Positions 1 through 7,165 are shown, counted from the stretch's first letter. The stretch is 7,781 bases of DNA from Flavobacteriales bacterium UBA4660 (GCA_002405435.1 DHLU01000222.1:667-8447); one strand, 5' to 3'. A program made the numbers and translations. Notes: generated by a model from the letters alone, not told the origin.

Positions 1-52
1 AACTGAACCGGCCTGTTGTCTTGCTACCATAGCCAACCAACATCACCCGACC

Positions 53-898
53 ATGAAAAGAAATTTTATCCTTACCGTTTTATCCGCCTCAGTCTTTGTG
101 CTCTTTTTTGCTGCAGGTTATGCGGACAATGACAATGGCAAAGCGGGTGCCACCGGATCTCCGGGCGAAATGACCTGCAACCAGTCCAATTGCCACACCG
201 GGGTTGCTACCAATTCTCAGGGTGGCACACTGGCAATCACCTCCGACATTCCCGGCTGGGATTATGTGCCCGGTGAGACCTACACCATTGCTGTGACCAT
301 GAGTCAGCCGGGCCGTTCGCTCTTCGGATTGGGTGTGGAGGCCCTGTTTGCATCTGGGGAAAACGGCGGTACGCTGATTGCCGGCCCAGGCACCCAAATA
401 AAAAATGCCAATGTGGGCGGTGTTGCCCGCAAAAATATCGTGCACCAGGAAAATGCCGGCGCCACTCCTGATGAACATACATTCGAATTCTCTTGGACCG
501 CTCCGCCGACCAATGAAGGTGATGTTACCTTCTATGTTGCAGCCAACGCAGCCAATGGCAACGGAACCAAAACCGGCGATTGGATTTATGCTGTCTCTCA
601 GGTTGTCACTTCATCCTCTGTAGGCATCGGAGCATCCGACTATGTGCCGCCTGTGTCCTGGTCGTTCAATCCTGCCACGTCGGCACTCAGCCTATCGCTC
701 AACCTTATGAATCCATCGTCTTTGTCTGTACATGTTTATACCCCGGATGGCCGGGAAGTCATGCACCGCACCGGCGAAAGCGTAAATCCGGGAAGCGATT
801 TTCGCACCTATTCACTCGCCCAGTTGCCGGCAGGCACCTATATCGCGGTTATTAAGGGTGACGGCATCGACAGCGTGGTGGCCAAGGTCGTGCGGTAA
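53..898 (+). CDS. Secreted choice-of-anchor V-like protein with T9SS type A sorting domain
   Basis: A 281-residue exported protein of unknown specific function. Residues 1 to about 24 form a signal peptide: Lys-Arg, a hydrophobic core (ILTVLSASVFVLFFAAG), then a small-residue cleavage site before DND. Residues about 35-185 resemble the choice-of-anchor V/Reeler-like domain of Bacteroidota surface proteins, which begins with a GxPGE...C...CH signature; here it reads GSPGEMTCNQSNCHTG, with C42, C47 and H48. A linker follows, and residues about 202-281 look like a type A T9SS sorting tail: FNPAT, VYTPDGREV, LPAGTYIAVI, and a basic KVVR end. Such proteins cross the inner membrane by Sec, then the outer membrane by T9SS, and are anchored or released at the surface. 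The CX4CH spacing is longer than a standard c-type haem site, so haem binding is uncertain. The start is the only sensible ATG before the signal peptide. It precedes truA on the same strand, but no functional link is visible. Confidence 0.85.
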   Translation: MKRNFILTVLSASVFVLFFAAGYADNDNGKAGATGSPGEMTCNQSNCHTGVATNSQGGTLAITSDIPGWDYVPGETYTIAVTMSQPGRSLFGLGVEALFASGENGGTLIAGPGTQIKNANVGGVARKNIVHQENAGATPDEHTFEFSWTAPPTNEGDVTFYVAANAANGNGTKTGDWIYAVSQVVTSSSVGIGASDYVPPVSWSFNPATSALSLSLNLMNPSSLSVHVYTPDGREVMHRTGESVNPGSDFRTYSLAQLPAGTYIAVIKGDGIDSVVAKVVR

Positions 899-1012
899 GT
901 CTGTGCCCTGCTGCGCCTGCAATTCTGCGTCCGGCGCAGTGGAACCCATCGACTATTTTGCGGCCGTTTCACCATGTACATCATTAGGAATCCTTCCTCC
1001 GCGACCGGGCCG

Positions 1013-1813
1013 ATGCACCCGCGCTACTTCATGCACCTGGCATATGACGGCACGCGTTACAGCGGCTGGCAGCTGCAACCCAACGCCAATACCGTGCAGG
1101 CGGAAATCGAAGCCGCCCTGCGCAAATTGCTTAAACAGGAAGCGGTAGTAACAACCGGCTGCGGACGCACAGATACCGGTGTGCATGCCCGAAATTTTTA
1201 CCTGCACTTCGACGCGTTCAGTGAGATTGAAGACATTCCCATGCTGATGTTTAAGCTCAACCAGATGTTGCCGTGGGATATTGCGGTATTTGATGTTTTC
1301 AGGGTTGCCGATAGGGCCCACGCCCGTTTCGACGCCATAGAGCGCACCTACGAGTACCACGTACACCAACGCCGTGATCCCTTTATACACGCCTACAGCA
1401 AATATTTCCCCTTTCCCCTCGATGTGGACAAAATGCGGGAAGCTGCGGCCATGCTTGCCGGAGTAACTGACTTTGCGAGCTTTCAAAAAACGCGTGGCGG
1501 CCAAAAGACCACCCTATGCCAGTTGATGGAGGCCCGTTGGCAGCAAGACGGACATCGGCTGGTATTTACCATCCGGGCCAACCGCTTTTTGCGCAACATG
1601 GTGCGCGCCATCGTAGGTACCCATTTCGACATCGGCCGTGGTCGGATGACCCTCTCCGAATACCGTGATGCCATTACCGGAAGAGACCGCTCGCTGACCG
1701 GCGACAGCATTGCCCCGCAGGGATTGCATCTGGTCGAAGTGGCTTACCCGTGGGATAAGGTGCTGGGCAATGAGCCCACGGGCCATACCGAAGCAGCGCT
1801 AAACCCGTCTTAA
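1013..1813 (+). CDS. truA: tRNA pseudouridine(38-40) synthase TruA
   Basis: Cytoplasmic enzyme that converts uridines 38, 39 and 40 in the tRNA anticodon arm to pseudouridine. The N-terminus has the family pattern RYFMHLAYDGTRYSGWQ. The catalytic loop GCGRTDTGVHA holds the nucleophilic Asp, residue 54 from this start. The second half has the conserved RANRFLRNMVRAIVGT segment and the closing APQGLHLVEVAYP motif. The 266-residue length is normal for the family. An in-frame ATG at 974 would add 13 residues (MYIIRNPSSATGP) that do not look like family sequence, so ATG 1013, just before the conserved RYF, is preferred. There is no clear Shine-Dalgarno sequence, as usual in Bacteroidota. The next gene starts about 70 bases downstream on the same strand, so co-transcription is possible. 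Function is secure; only the exact start is uncertain. Confidence 0.96.
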   Translation: MHPRYFMHLAYDGTRYSGWQLQPNANTVQAEIEAALRKLLKQEAVVTTGCGRTDTGVHARNFYLHFDAFSEIEDIPMLMFKLNQMLPWDIAVFDVFRVADRAHARFDAIERTYEYHVHQRRDPFIHAYSKYFPFPLDVDKMREAAAMLAGVTDFASFQKTRGGQKTTLCQLMEARWQQDGHRLVFTIRANRFLRNMVRAIVGTHFDIGRGRMTLSEYRDAITGRDRSLTGDSIAPQGLHLVEVAYPWDKVLGNEPTGHTEAALNPS

Positions 1814-1885
1814 GCACGCAGGCTGCTGTTAACCTTGATATGGGTTGTCGCGGGTCTGCGCGCTCTTCACCAAATTTGCAGCCGA

Positions 1886-3667
1886 ATGGATGCTGTTTCG
1901 GGAAGGGCTTTCGACTGGAAATTACTTGGGCGGCTCGTGGTGCAATCAAGACCGTACCGCTGGGGTTTTCGCATGGCCCTGCTGATTGTTGTGGTATCGG
2001 CCTTTCTCGGACCCGTGAGGCCCGAAATCGTGCAGCGTGCCATCGACAAGTACATGCAGCAGGGCGATACACACGGGTTGCTCAACTGCACGGTACTGTA
2101 CGTGGCGATGCTCATGCTGGAGGCCCTGCTTCAGTTTGCCCAGAGCTGGTATGGCAACCTTGTTGCCCAGGGCGTTACCCTTGACCTGCGCGCGGCCCTC
2201 TACCGGCATGTGCTGCAGTTTCGCCTCCGCTATTTCGATAAAACACCGGTCGGACAACTGGTTACCCGGCATATCTCCGATATTGACGGAATCGCTGAAG
2301 TGTTTTCAGCCGGATTTCTGAGCATTTTCGGAGACATCCTCAAACTCGTTATCATACTGATCTGGATGTTCAGCGACAACTGGGTGCTTTCGCTGGTGGT
2401 GCTCATTCCGATACCGATACTGATTTACGGCACCCGGCTTTTTCAGCGCGCGGTGCGCAAGTCATTCGGCGATGTGCGCAACGAAGTGTCAAGAATCAAC
2501 ACCTTCATTCAGGAACATGTCACCGGAATGAGCATCATTCAGATTTTCAATCAGGAAAAACGCGAAAAAGCCCGCTTCGATAACATCAACCGCGTTCACC
2601 GTGCCGCCCATATCCGAGGCATCTGGGCCTATTCTATTTTCTTCCCGCTGGTGGAATTTCTCGCCGCAGGCAGTATCGCCCTGCTCCTGTGGTGGGGCAT
2701 TGGACATGCCATGGCCGGGCAGATCACCGAAGGCAGCCTCATGAAATACAGCCTTTACATCTTCGCCCTTTACCGGCCGATCAGGATGATGGCCGATAAC
2801 TTCAATACGCTGCAGATGGGGGTAGTCAACGCCGAAAGGGTCTTCAGGCTGCTCGATACCCGTGAGGCCCAGCAAAGCGGCCACCACAAGGTCGCGGCAA
2901 ACCTCAGGGGAGAAGTAGCACTCAGCCAGGTGTGGTTTTCCTACGAAGACGTAAACGGAACGGATGAAAATGCCCCGTGGGTGTTGCGCGGTGTCGATCT
3001 GAAAATAGAGCCGGGTGAAATGGTGGCTTTTGTGGGTGCTACCGGTGCCGGCAAAACTTCGATTGTAAATCTGCTCAACCGGTTTTATGATTTTCAGCGC
3101 GGACACATTCGTATTGATGGGGTCGATATCGGCGACTACAGCCTCGAAAGCCTCCGCAGCAATGTGGGTGTGGGCTTACAAGACGGCTTCCTGTTTTCTG
3201 ATACCGTCTACAACAACATCGCCCTGTTCAATCCCGCCATCAGCCGCGAGCAGGTCGTGGAGGCATCAAGGCGGGTAGGCACCCACGAGTTCATCATGCA
3301 ACTGCCCGGTGGCTATGACTACAACGTGCGCGAAAGGGGCAATATGCTGAGCGCCGGGCAGCGGCAATTGCTGGCATTCCTGAGGGCCTATGTGCAGAAT
3401 CCGTCCATTCTGATTCTCGATGAGGCCACTTCAAGCGTAGACACTGAGAGCGAAGTTCTCATCAAGCACGCCGCAGAGAAACTCACCGAAGGCCGCACTT
3501 CCATCGTGATTGCCCACCGTCTTTCCACCATTCAGCGTGCCGACCGTATTGTGGTGCTGTCGAAAGGGAAAATCATCGAACAGGGCACCCACGCGTCGCT
3601 GCTGGCCTTAAACGGTCAATACAAACGGTTGTTTGAACTGCAGTTCTCCGCCGCGGGGCAGGGGTGA
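1886..3667 (+). CDS. ABC exporter half-transporter, fused permease and ATPase (MsbA/MdlB-like)
   Basis: A 593-residue type IV ABC exporter subunit with an N-terminal membrane domain fused to an ATPase; two copies, or this plus a partner, form the working pump in the inner membrane. Six membrane segments lie at about residues 26-43, 65-86, 140-163, 165-182, 255-273 and 287-301. The nucleotide-binding domain is complete: Walker A GATGAGKTS (384-392), Q-loop Gln 432 in VGLQDGFLF, signature LSAGQ (488-492; Ala replaces the usual second Gly), Walker B ILILDE (508-513) with catalytic Glu 513, D-loop SSVD, and switch His 544 in IAHRLST. With all catalytic residues present, a homodimer is plausible. 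Substrate cannot be read from sequence; lipid or drug export is typical of relatives. The start is taken at ATG 1886; a TTG at 1835 would add 17 residues with no family-like character. The gene follows truA by 72 bases. The stop codon sits in the loop of a GC-rich hairpin. Confidence 0.93.
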   Translation: MDAVSGRAFDWKLLGRLVVQSRPYRWGFRMALLIVVVSAFLGPVRPEIVQRAIDKYMQQGDTHGLLNCTVLYVAMLMLEALLQFAQSWYGNLVAQGVTLDLRAALYRHVLQFRLRYFDKTPVGQLVTRHISDIDGIAEVFSAGFLSIFGDILKLVIILIWMFSDNWVLSLVVLIPIPILIYGTRLFQRAVRKSFGDVRNEVSRINTFIQEHVTGMSIIQIFNQEKREKARFDNINRVHRAAHIRGIWAYSIFFPLVEFLAAGSIALLLWWGIGHAMAGQITEGSLMKYSLYIFALYRPIRMMADNFNTLQMGVVNAERVFRLLDTREAQQSGHHKVAANLRGEVALSQVWFSYEDVNGTDENAPWVLRGVDLKIEPGEMVAFVGATGAGKTSIVNLLNRFYDFQRGHIRIDGVDIGDYSLESLRSNVGVGLQDGFLFSDTVYNNIALFNPAISREQVVEASRRVGTHEFIMQLPGGYDYNVRERGNMLSAGQRQLLAFLRAYVQNPSILILDEATSSVDTESEVLIKHAAEKLTEGRTSIVIAHRLSTIQRADRIVVLSKGKIIEQGTHASLLALNGQYKRLFELQFSAAGQG

Positions 3668-3680
3668 GGCCCTCCCCGCG
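3652..3680 (+). terminator. GC-rich hairpin at the end of the ABC transporter gene, possible bidirectional terminator
   Basis: The arms cgcgggg-c-aggg (3652-3663, one bulged C at 3659) and ccctccccgcg (3670-3680) pair over 11 base pairs around a six-base loop that contains the TGA stop of the ABC transporter. It lies 32 bases from the end of the convergent surface-protein gene. Neither strand has a T-tract after the stem, so it is not a classic intrinsic terminator. A role in separating the converging transcripts or protecting the 3' end is inferred from position only. Confidence 0.35.
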
Positions 3681-3712
3681 CCGAATACTGCCGTGCATGA
3701 AGCCCCGCCATT

Positions 3713-6019
3713 TCACTTGCCTGCAATCAGGTGCACCCACCCGTCACGTTCGTCTTTTTCGTCCTGGTCACTGCAAACACTGCGAATCTGGATGATGTAA
3801 TAGTACACCCCGTCTTCGAGAAGGTTGCCGCCTTTCGAACGCCCCTCCCACACACATGCCGACTCGGCGTGCAGGTTACCCCATCGGTCATAGATGTTGC
3901 ACGAGACTTCAATGCCGCTGAAATTGCAGAGATTGAACTCCGGATCGGTGCGCATAAAGGGCCTGAAGACCTCGTTGTTGCCGTCTCCGTCGGGTGTGAA
4001 GATGTTGGGAATTTCCAGCGCATCCAGCGGAATGAATTCAAACAGCGTGACGCTTATTTCGTCGGAGAAAGAGCACGGTCCGACCGATACCGAGACGCCG
4101 TAGATGCCCGATTCGTCTACCCATAGGGACGGCCCGGTTTCGCCGGTGCTCCAGGCAACCACCCCGCCCTGGTCGTCTACCGCCAGCTCAACGGGCTCTG
4201 AGGCGCATGCTGTGAGCGAGGCCGGCAACAGGGAAGCCGGAAATACCACCACCGCAACATCGAAACTTTCAGAGACAGAGGCACAGGCATTGACGGCACT
4301 GACGGCATACGAGCCCGCCTCTGTGATGACCAGCACGGTACCGTCATAACCGGTGCTCCAGTCAATCGCATCCGCCCCCGATGCGCTGAGGTCAAGCACC
4401 AGCGAGTCACCCTCACAGAGCACATAGTCGCTGTCGAGGTTGAGGGAAACGGGGTCGGTGAACAACACCGATGTGCTATCGGCCGCTGAGCACGTGCCGT
4501 TGGTGATTGTCACACTGTAGATGCCCTGACTGGTTACTACAATGCTCTGTGAGGTGGCCCCTGTATTCCAGAGGTAGGTATAGGGTGAAACGCCCGCGTC
4601 AATCACCACCTCTTCTCCGGTGCAGGCATTGATCATGTCGGGAAGATTCACTTCCGGAAGTGCGTAGATATTCACTTCGTGTATGAGGGTATTCCAGCTG
4701 CCGTTCGCGTAGTAGTTGAATTCCACCAAAAACAACCCTGTTTCACTGAATACGTGAATGGGTGCGTCTTCCGTGGAGAAGTTGTTGACACCCGTGGCGG
4801 GGTCGGCGAAGTCCCAGAAGATGCTGTCGGCCGGGGAGGTAAGGTTGTATGTGAAGGCTGTGCTGTCGCCAAGGCACTCGTAGATGTGTTCAACGGAAAT
4901 GTTCATCAGCATGCCACAGAGGAAATTGGCTGTGTTGGGAAAAAAATAGTCGAGGTCAAGTCCTGATATCACTGCGTCTGTGATCTCAACATCACTTCCG
5001 TTGTCATCCGGATTGTAGATCACATCAATTTCGCCTGCGGCTACATCGTGCAGGTAAATGGCGCCATCGCGCCCCAGTTTGATGTCCGTCCATATTTCCG
5101 AACCGAAGCCTTCATTCTCTACCGTAATGGCGGAGACTGCGATGGCGTCGACGTTCCAGGTTTCTATCGAATACTGCTTGACGAAATACTGGTCTCCGAG
5201 CGCATAGAAATAATTGCTGTTGGGCGAAAACTCAATCTTGTCAAGGTCGGACACTCCGAAACCGGTTTGAAAATCGATGTAGCTGGGCAGCATATCAAAA
5301 AGTTCTCCGGTGGTATTGTCGAATTTGCACAGCACCAGGTAATGTCCTTTGTAGGTGGTGGCCAGTTTGCTGCAATCCGGCGAAATACGCAGGTCATCCG
5401 GTACGCTGTACCAGCCGCCGAAGATGTAGAAATTGGAGATGCTGTCTGTCAGTTCGAGTCCCTCACTGCTCAGCAGGTATGAAGTAAAACGGATGTTGTC
5501 GCTAAAACCGTTTTCGTTGTCGCTGGTGATGATCCAGATCTGCTCTCCGTTGGGATGAACACTGCCGGTTATCTGGCAGTAATTCGCACTGATGGTGATG
5601 TCCACATCACCTGTTGCAATGCCGCCGTTACCACCATCCATCGTCATATCGATAATACAATAAAAAAATCCGTTGCTGTTGCTCCGCAGCAGGTAATACT
5701 TATCCGGGTTACCCGGATAGGGGACGATGAGATTTTCCTGCGCCGAAGACAGGTCACCATTCATAATAACTTCATGGCTGCTGTTGTAGACCTTGTCGCC
5801 ATCGGTATAGCAGACCAGGTTGCCTGTTGCATCGCTGACGACAGCGGGTTGCCTTGCGGCCGTAGGGTTACAGGTGGTGGAGGTCACCACAGGAATGCCT
5901 GTCTGAAACGACAGGCCCAGGTCGTTGCCGAATACCCACTGGGCATCCTGCAATTGTCCCGCAGACACTGCGCCGTAAAGCAGTGCCGGGACGGTAATCA
6001 TAAGGTTAAATTTGGTCAT
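3713..6019 (-). CDS. Large secreted surface protein with PKD/Ig-like repeats and T9SS type B (CHU_C) sorting domain
   Basis: A 768-residue predicted surface protein whose specific ligand or activity is unknown. Residues 1 to about 20 are a signal peptide (MTKFNLMITVPALLYGAVSA). Residues about 22-372 resemble the N-terminal beta-propeller-like region common in such Bacteroidota proteins, with repeated blade-like strands such as GNLVCYTDGDKVYN, RISPDCSKLA and KIEFSPNSNYFYALG. A PKD-like domain follows at about 381-452 (FWDFADPATG). Three short Ig-like units lie at about 456-518, 523-592 and 593-660; each begins near a Cys (CTGEE, CEGDS, CASEP), carries a Trp motif (YLWNTG, DWSTG, AWSTG) and has a GxY strand (GIYSV, GSYAV, GIYGV). 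Residues about 668-768 are the gliding-motility-associated CHU_C tail: IPNIFTPDGDGNNEVF, IYDRWGN, WEGRSKGG, LEDGVYYYII. This tail directs export by the type IX system. The frame stays open upstream to 6442, but the signal peptide fixes the start at 6019. It lies downstream of the proteorhodopsin, separated by a terminator, so it probably has its own promoter. Confidence 0.9.
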   Translation of the reverse strand: MTKFNLMITVPALLYGAVSAGQLQDAQWVFGNDLGLSFQTGIPVVTSTTCNPTAARQPAVVSDATGNLVCYTDGDKVYNSSHEVIMNGDLSSAQENLIVPYPGNPDKYYLLRSNSNGFFYCIIDMTMDGGNGGIATGDVDITISANYCQITGSVHPNGEQIWIITSDNENGFSDNIRFTSYLLSSEGLELTDSISNFYIFGGWYSVPDDLRISPDCSKLATTYKGHYLVLCKFDNTTGELFDMLPSYIDFQTGFGVSDLDKIEFSPNSNYFYALGDQYFVKQYSIETWNVDAIAVSAITVENEGFGSEIWTDIKLGRDGAIYLHDVAAGEIDVIYNPDDNGSDVEITDAVISGLDLDYFFPNTANFLCGMLMNISVEHIYECLGDSTAFTYNLTSPADSIFWDFADPATGVNNFSTEDAPIHVFSETGLFLVEFNYYANGSWNTLIHEVNIYALPEVNLPDMINACTGEEVVIDAGVSPYTYLWNTGATSQSIVVTSQGIYSVTITNGTCSAADSTSVLFTDPVSLNLDSDYVLCEGDSLVLDLSASGADAIDWSTGYDGTVLVITEAGSYAVSAVNACASVSESFDVAVVVFPASLLPASLTACASEPVELAVDDQGGVVAWSTGETGPSLWVDESGIYGVSVSVGPCSFSDEISVTLFEFIPLDALEIPNIFTPDGDGNNEVFRPFMRTDPEFNLCNFSGIEVSCNIYDRWGNLHAESACVWEGRSKGGNLLEDGVYYYIIQIRSVCSDQDEKDERDGWVHLIAGK

Positions 6020-6035
6020 GACTGAAGGATTTAGT

Positions 6036-6043
6036 CGAAGATA
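6036..6043 (-). promoter_or_regulatory. Possible Bacteroidota -7 box for the type B surface-protein gene
   Basis: On the minus strand this reads TATCTTCG, one base from the Bacteroidota -7 consensus TAnnTTTG, and lies 16 bases before the ATG at 6019. A start of transcription about 7 bases further on would give a leader of about 10 bases. No convincing -33 TTG element was found at the right distance, so this is only a candidate. It fits the need for a separate promoter after the terminator at 6178-6212. Confidence 0.28.
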
Positions 6044-6177
6044 TTCGGTAAACAGCTGCTTTTCATGTAGTACCCGAAAAAATGGCCGTATTGTGACAAT
6101 CGCGCGTTTTGGCGCCAACGCAGGGTTACGCCTTCGGTGGCAGCCGCAGCGAGGAAATCCTGCGCGCCGGTGAACAC

Positions 6178-6212
6178 AAAAAAAGGCGGAGGCATCCGCA
6201 GATACCCCCGCC
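6178..6212 (-). terminator. Intrinsic terminator after the proteorhodopsin gene
   Basis: Read on the minus strand, GGCGGGGGTATC (6212-6201), loop TGCG (6200-6197) and GATGCCTCCGCC (6196-6185) form a 12-base-pair stem with two G-T wobbles, followed at once by seven T residues (6184-6178). This is a textbook Rho-independent terminator. It begins 32 bases after the proteorhodopsin stop codon and ends about 160 bases before the next gene on the same strand. It therefore argues that the rhodopsin is transcribed alone. Confidence 0.9.
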
Positions 6213-6243
6213 CTAAAGTGTTTTCGTTCAAAAGAACTGCAGC

Positions 6244-6960
6244 TTACTCCTCGGTGCGTGAGAGGGCGTAGATGACCAATCCGAAGCCGATTTTGTTGAT
6301 GGCGTCTGCAATGTTGTACACGATGTCCATCGCGTGCGAAGCAGCAGCGGGATCCGCCACGAGTTGCACACCAAACAGTCCACCAGGTGTACCCAGGATG
6401 TAGCCCAAAGGATAGATAGCCCAGCCGACCAGGACAAACCAAGCCAGAATCCTGGTAGCCTTTGCTACTTGCGGTCCTGCCGTCTGTGCGAGTTTGGCCA
6501 CTTCACCGAACCAGATCAGGTAAACAATGTAGAAATAGGCTGCACCTGAAATGGCACCCCAAAGCACACTCTGATCGCGGTCAACGGTCTCTCCGAAGTA
6601 CCCGGTTACCAGCATCACCAGCGAAGCAAAGATCAATTTCCACAAGAGGGAAATTTTAGATCCCGCCTTACGGGTAATCAGGTAAAATTCTACGCACATC
6701 AGGGGTACGGTGAGAATCCAGTCCACATAGCGGAAGAAAGTGGGAGACTCGCCTGTTTCCAGGTTATAACCCCGCATGTAATAGTAATGCACCGCCGCAA
6801 TGAAGGTGATTAAGCCTGAAACCAGCACCGAGGTTCTCCACTTTTTCGAAGTATTGTTCAGTTCGAAAAAGAAGAACACAGACGCGGCCATCATGGCCAT
6901 AGTTCCGATAAAAAAAGTAAACGCGACGTAATTGTCACTGGCAATTGGTAAATGTTCCAT
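6244..6960 (-). CDS. Proteorhodopsin, green-tuned light-driven proton pump
   Basis: A 238-residue, seven-helix retinal protein of the inner membrane that pumps protons outward in light. Helices lie at about residues 9-31, 43-63, 74-96, 103-120, 129-151, 168-192 and 208-234. Key residues match those of the reference green proteorhodopsin as recalled: His 58 (H75), Arg 77 (R94), proton acceptor Asp 80 (D97), Thr 84 (T101), proton donor Glu 91 (E108), Trp 180, Tyr 183 and Pro 184 of the retinal pocket, second counter-ion Asp 219 (D227), and retinal-binding Lys 223 (K231) in DAINKIGF. The D-T-E set marks a proton pump rather than a sodium (NDQ) or chloride (NTQ) pump. Met 88 at the tuning site (L105) predicts green absorption. 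Gly 135 in helix E sits where xanthorhodopsin has its antenna-permitting Gly. The F-G stretch is about nine residues longer than in the reference. No carotenoid or retinal synthesis gene is in the window. The strong terminator below suggests a single-gene transcript. Confidence 0.97.
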   Translation of the reverse strand: MEHLPIASDNYVAFTFFIGTMAMMAASVFFFFELNNTSKKWRTSVLVSGLITFIAAVHYYYMRGYNLETGESPTFFRYVDWILTVPLMCVEFYLITRKAGSKISLLWKLIFASLVMLVTGYFGETVDRDQSVLWGAISGAAYFYIVYLIWFGEVAKLAQTAGPQVAKATRILAWFVLVGWAIYPLGYILGTPGGLFGVQLVADPAAASHAMDIVYNIADAINKIGFGLVIYALSRTEE

Positions 6961-7060
6961 CTGAGTGAAAGTTTTAGTGGTCCTACTCTTAAGGATTTTC
7001 GGTAACTCCGTGATTATTTAATTCAAGGTCTATTGTAGAACAATTCGGTCCCCCCAATGT

Positions 7061-7165
7061 TCAGATCGTAACCGGCCGGACCCCGGCAACGCGGGCTACC
7101 GGCGGTGAAAAGAGGGTGCACAGGCGGCTGAAATCCTCCCGGTCTGTAGGTTTGTAGAGGGTCAT
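7061..7165 (-). CDS. Possible 34-residue small ORF upstream of proteorhodopsin (doubtful)
   Basis: From ATG 7165 to TGA 7063-7061 the minus strand encodes 34 residues, beginning MTLYKPTDREDFSRLC and ending VAGVRPVTI. It has no recognised family, no membrane segment and no signal peptide. It is listed because it coincides with a GC-rich island inside an otherwise AT-rich intergenic region. It could be a real small protein, a leader ORF, a gene remnant, or chance. It ends 100 bases before the rhodopsin start. There is no independent support for translation. Confidence 0.12.
   Translation of the reverse strand: MTLYKPTDREDFSRLCTLFSPPVARVAGVRPVTI
7071..7106. other. Nested GC-rich hairpin in the proteorhodopsin/paaA intergenic region
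   Basis: Outer arms accg-g-ccgg (7071-7079, one bulged G) and ccggcggt (7099-7106) can pair over 8 base pairs. They enclose an inner stem cccg (7082-7085), loop gcaacg (7086-7091), cggg (7092-7095). There is no T-tract on either side, so it is not a standard terminator. If the rhodopsin transcript starts upstream of it, it would be a structured 5' leader; otherwise it could belong to a small RNA or be a by-product of high GC content. Confidence 0.3.

Noticed and set aside
911..939. Inverted repeat ctgcgcc...ggcgcag after the first gene
   Set aside because: Seven base pairs with a 15-base loop and no T-tract; too weak to call a terminator.
953..1504. 183-residue minus-strand ORF opposite truA
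   Set aside because: The plus strand is clearly truA with conserved motifs; this frame is an antisense shadow of its codon use.
1835..1885. TTG start for the ABC transporter
   Set aside because: It would add 17 residues without family resemblance; ATG 1886 gives the usual length for a fused half-transporter.
2489..3106. 205-residue minus-strand ORF opposite the ABC transporter
   Set aside because: Antisense shadow of a gene with complete ABC motifs; no protein family recognised.
5897..5916. Hairpin gcctgtc-tgaaac-gacaggc in the surface-protein gene
   Set aside because: Short seven-base arms within coding sequence and no contextual reason for a function.
5555..6025. 156-residue plus-strand ORF opposite the surface-protein gene
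   Set aside because: It overlaps the signal peptide and N-terminal domain of the real gene in antisense and has no recognisable features.
6031..6231. 66-residue minus-strand ORF between rhodopsin and the surface protein
   Set aside because: It runs straight across the strong intrinsic terminator at 6178-6212, has no recognisable family and ends just upstream of the next gene; most likely chance.
6020..6442. Upstream extension of the surface-protein reading frame by 141 codons, overlapping the proteorhodopsin gene
   Set aside because: The extension lacks family-like sequence and runs through the 3' end of the rhodopsin gene and its terminator, while a clear signal peptide starts at 6019.
6961..7060. 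Sigma-type promoter for proteorhodopsin
   Set aside because: Several TTG triplets and AT-rich stretches exist on the minus strand, but none is correctly spaced from a TAnnTTTG-like box, so no site was called.
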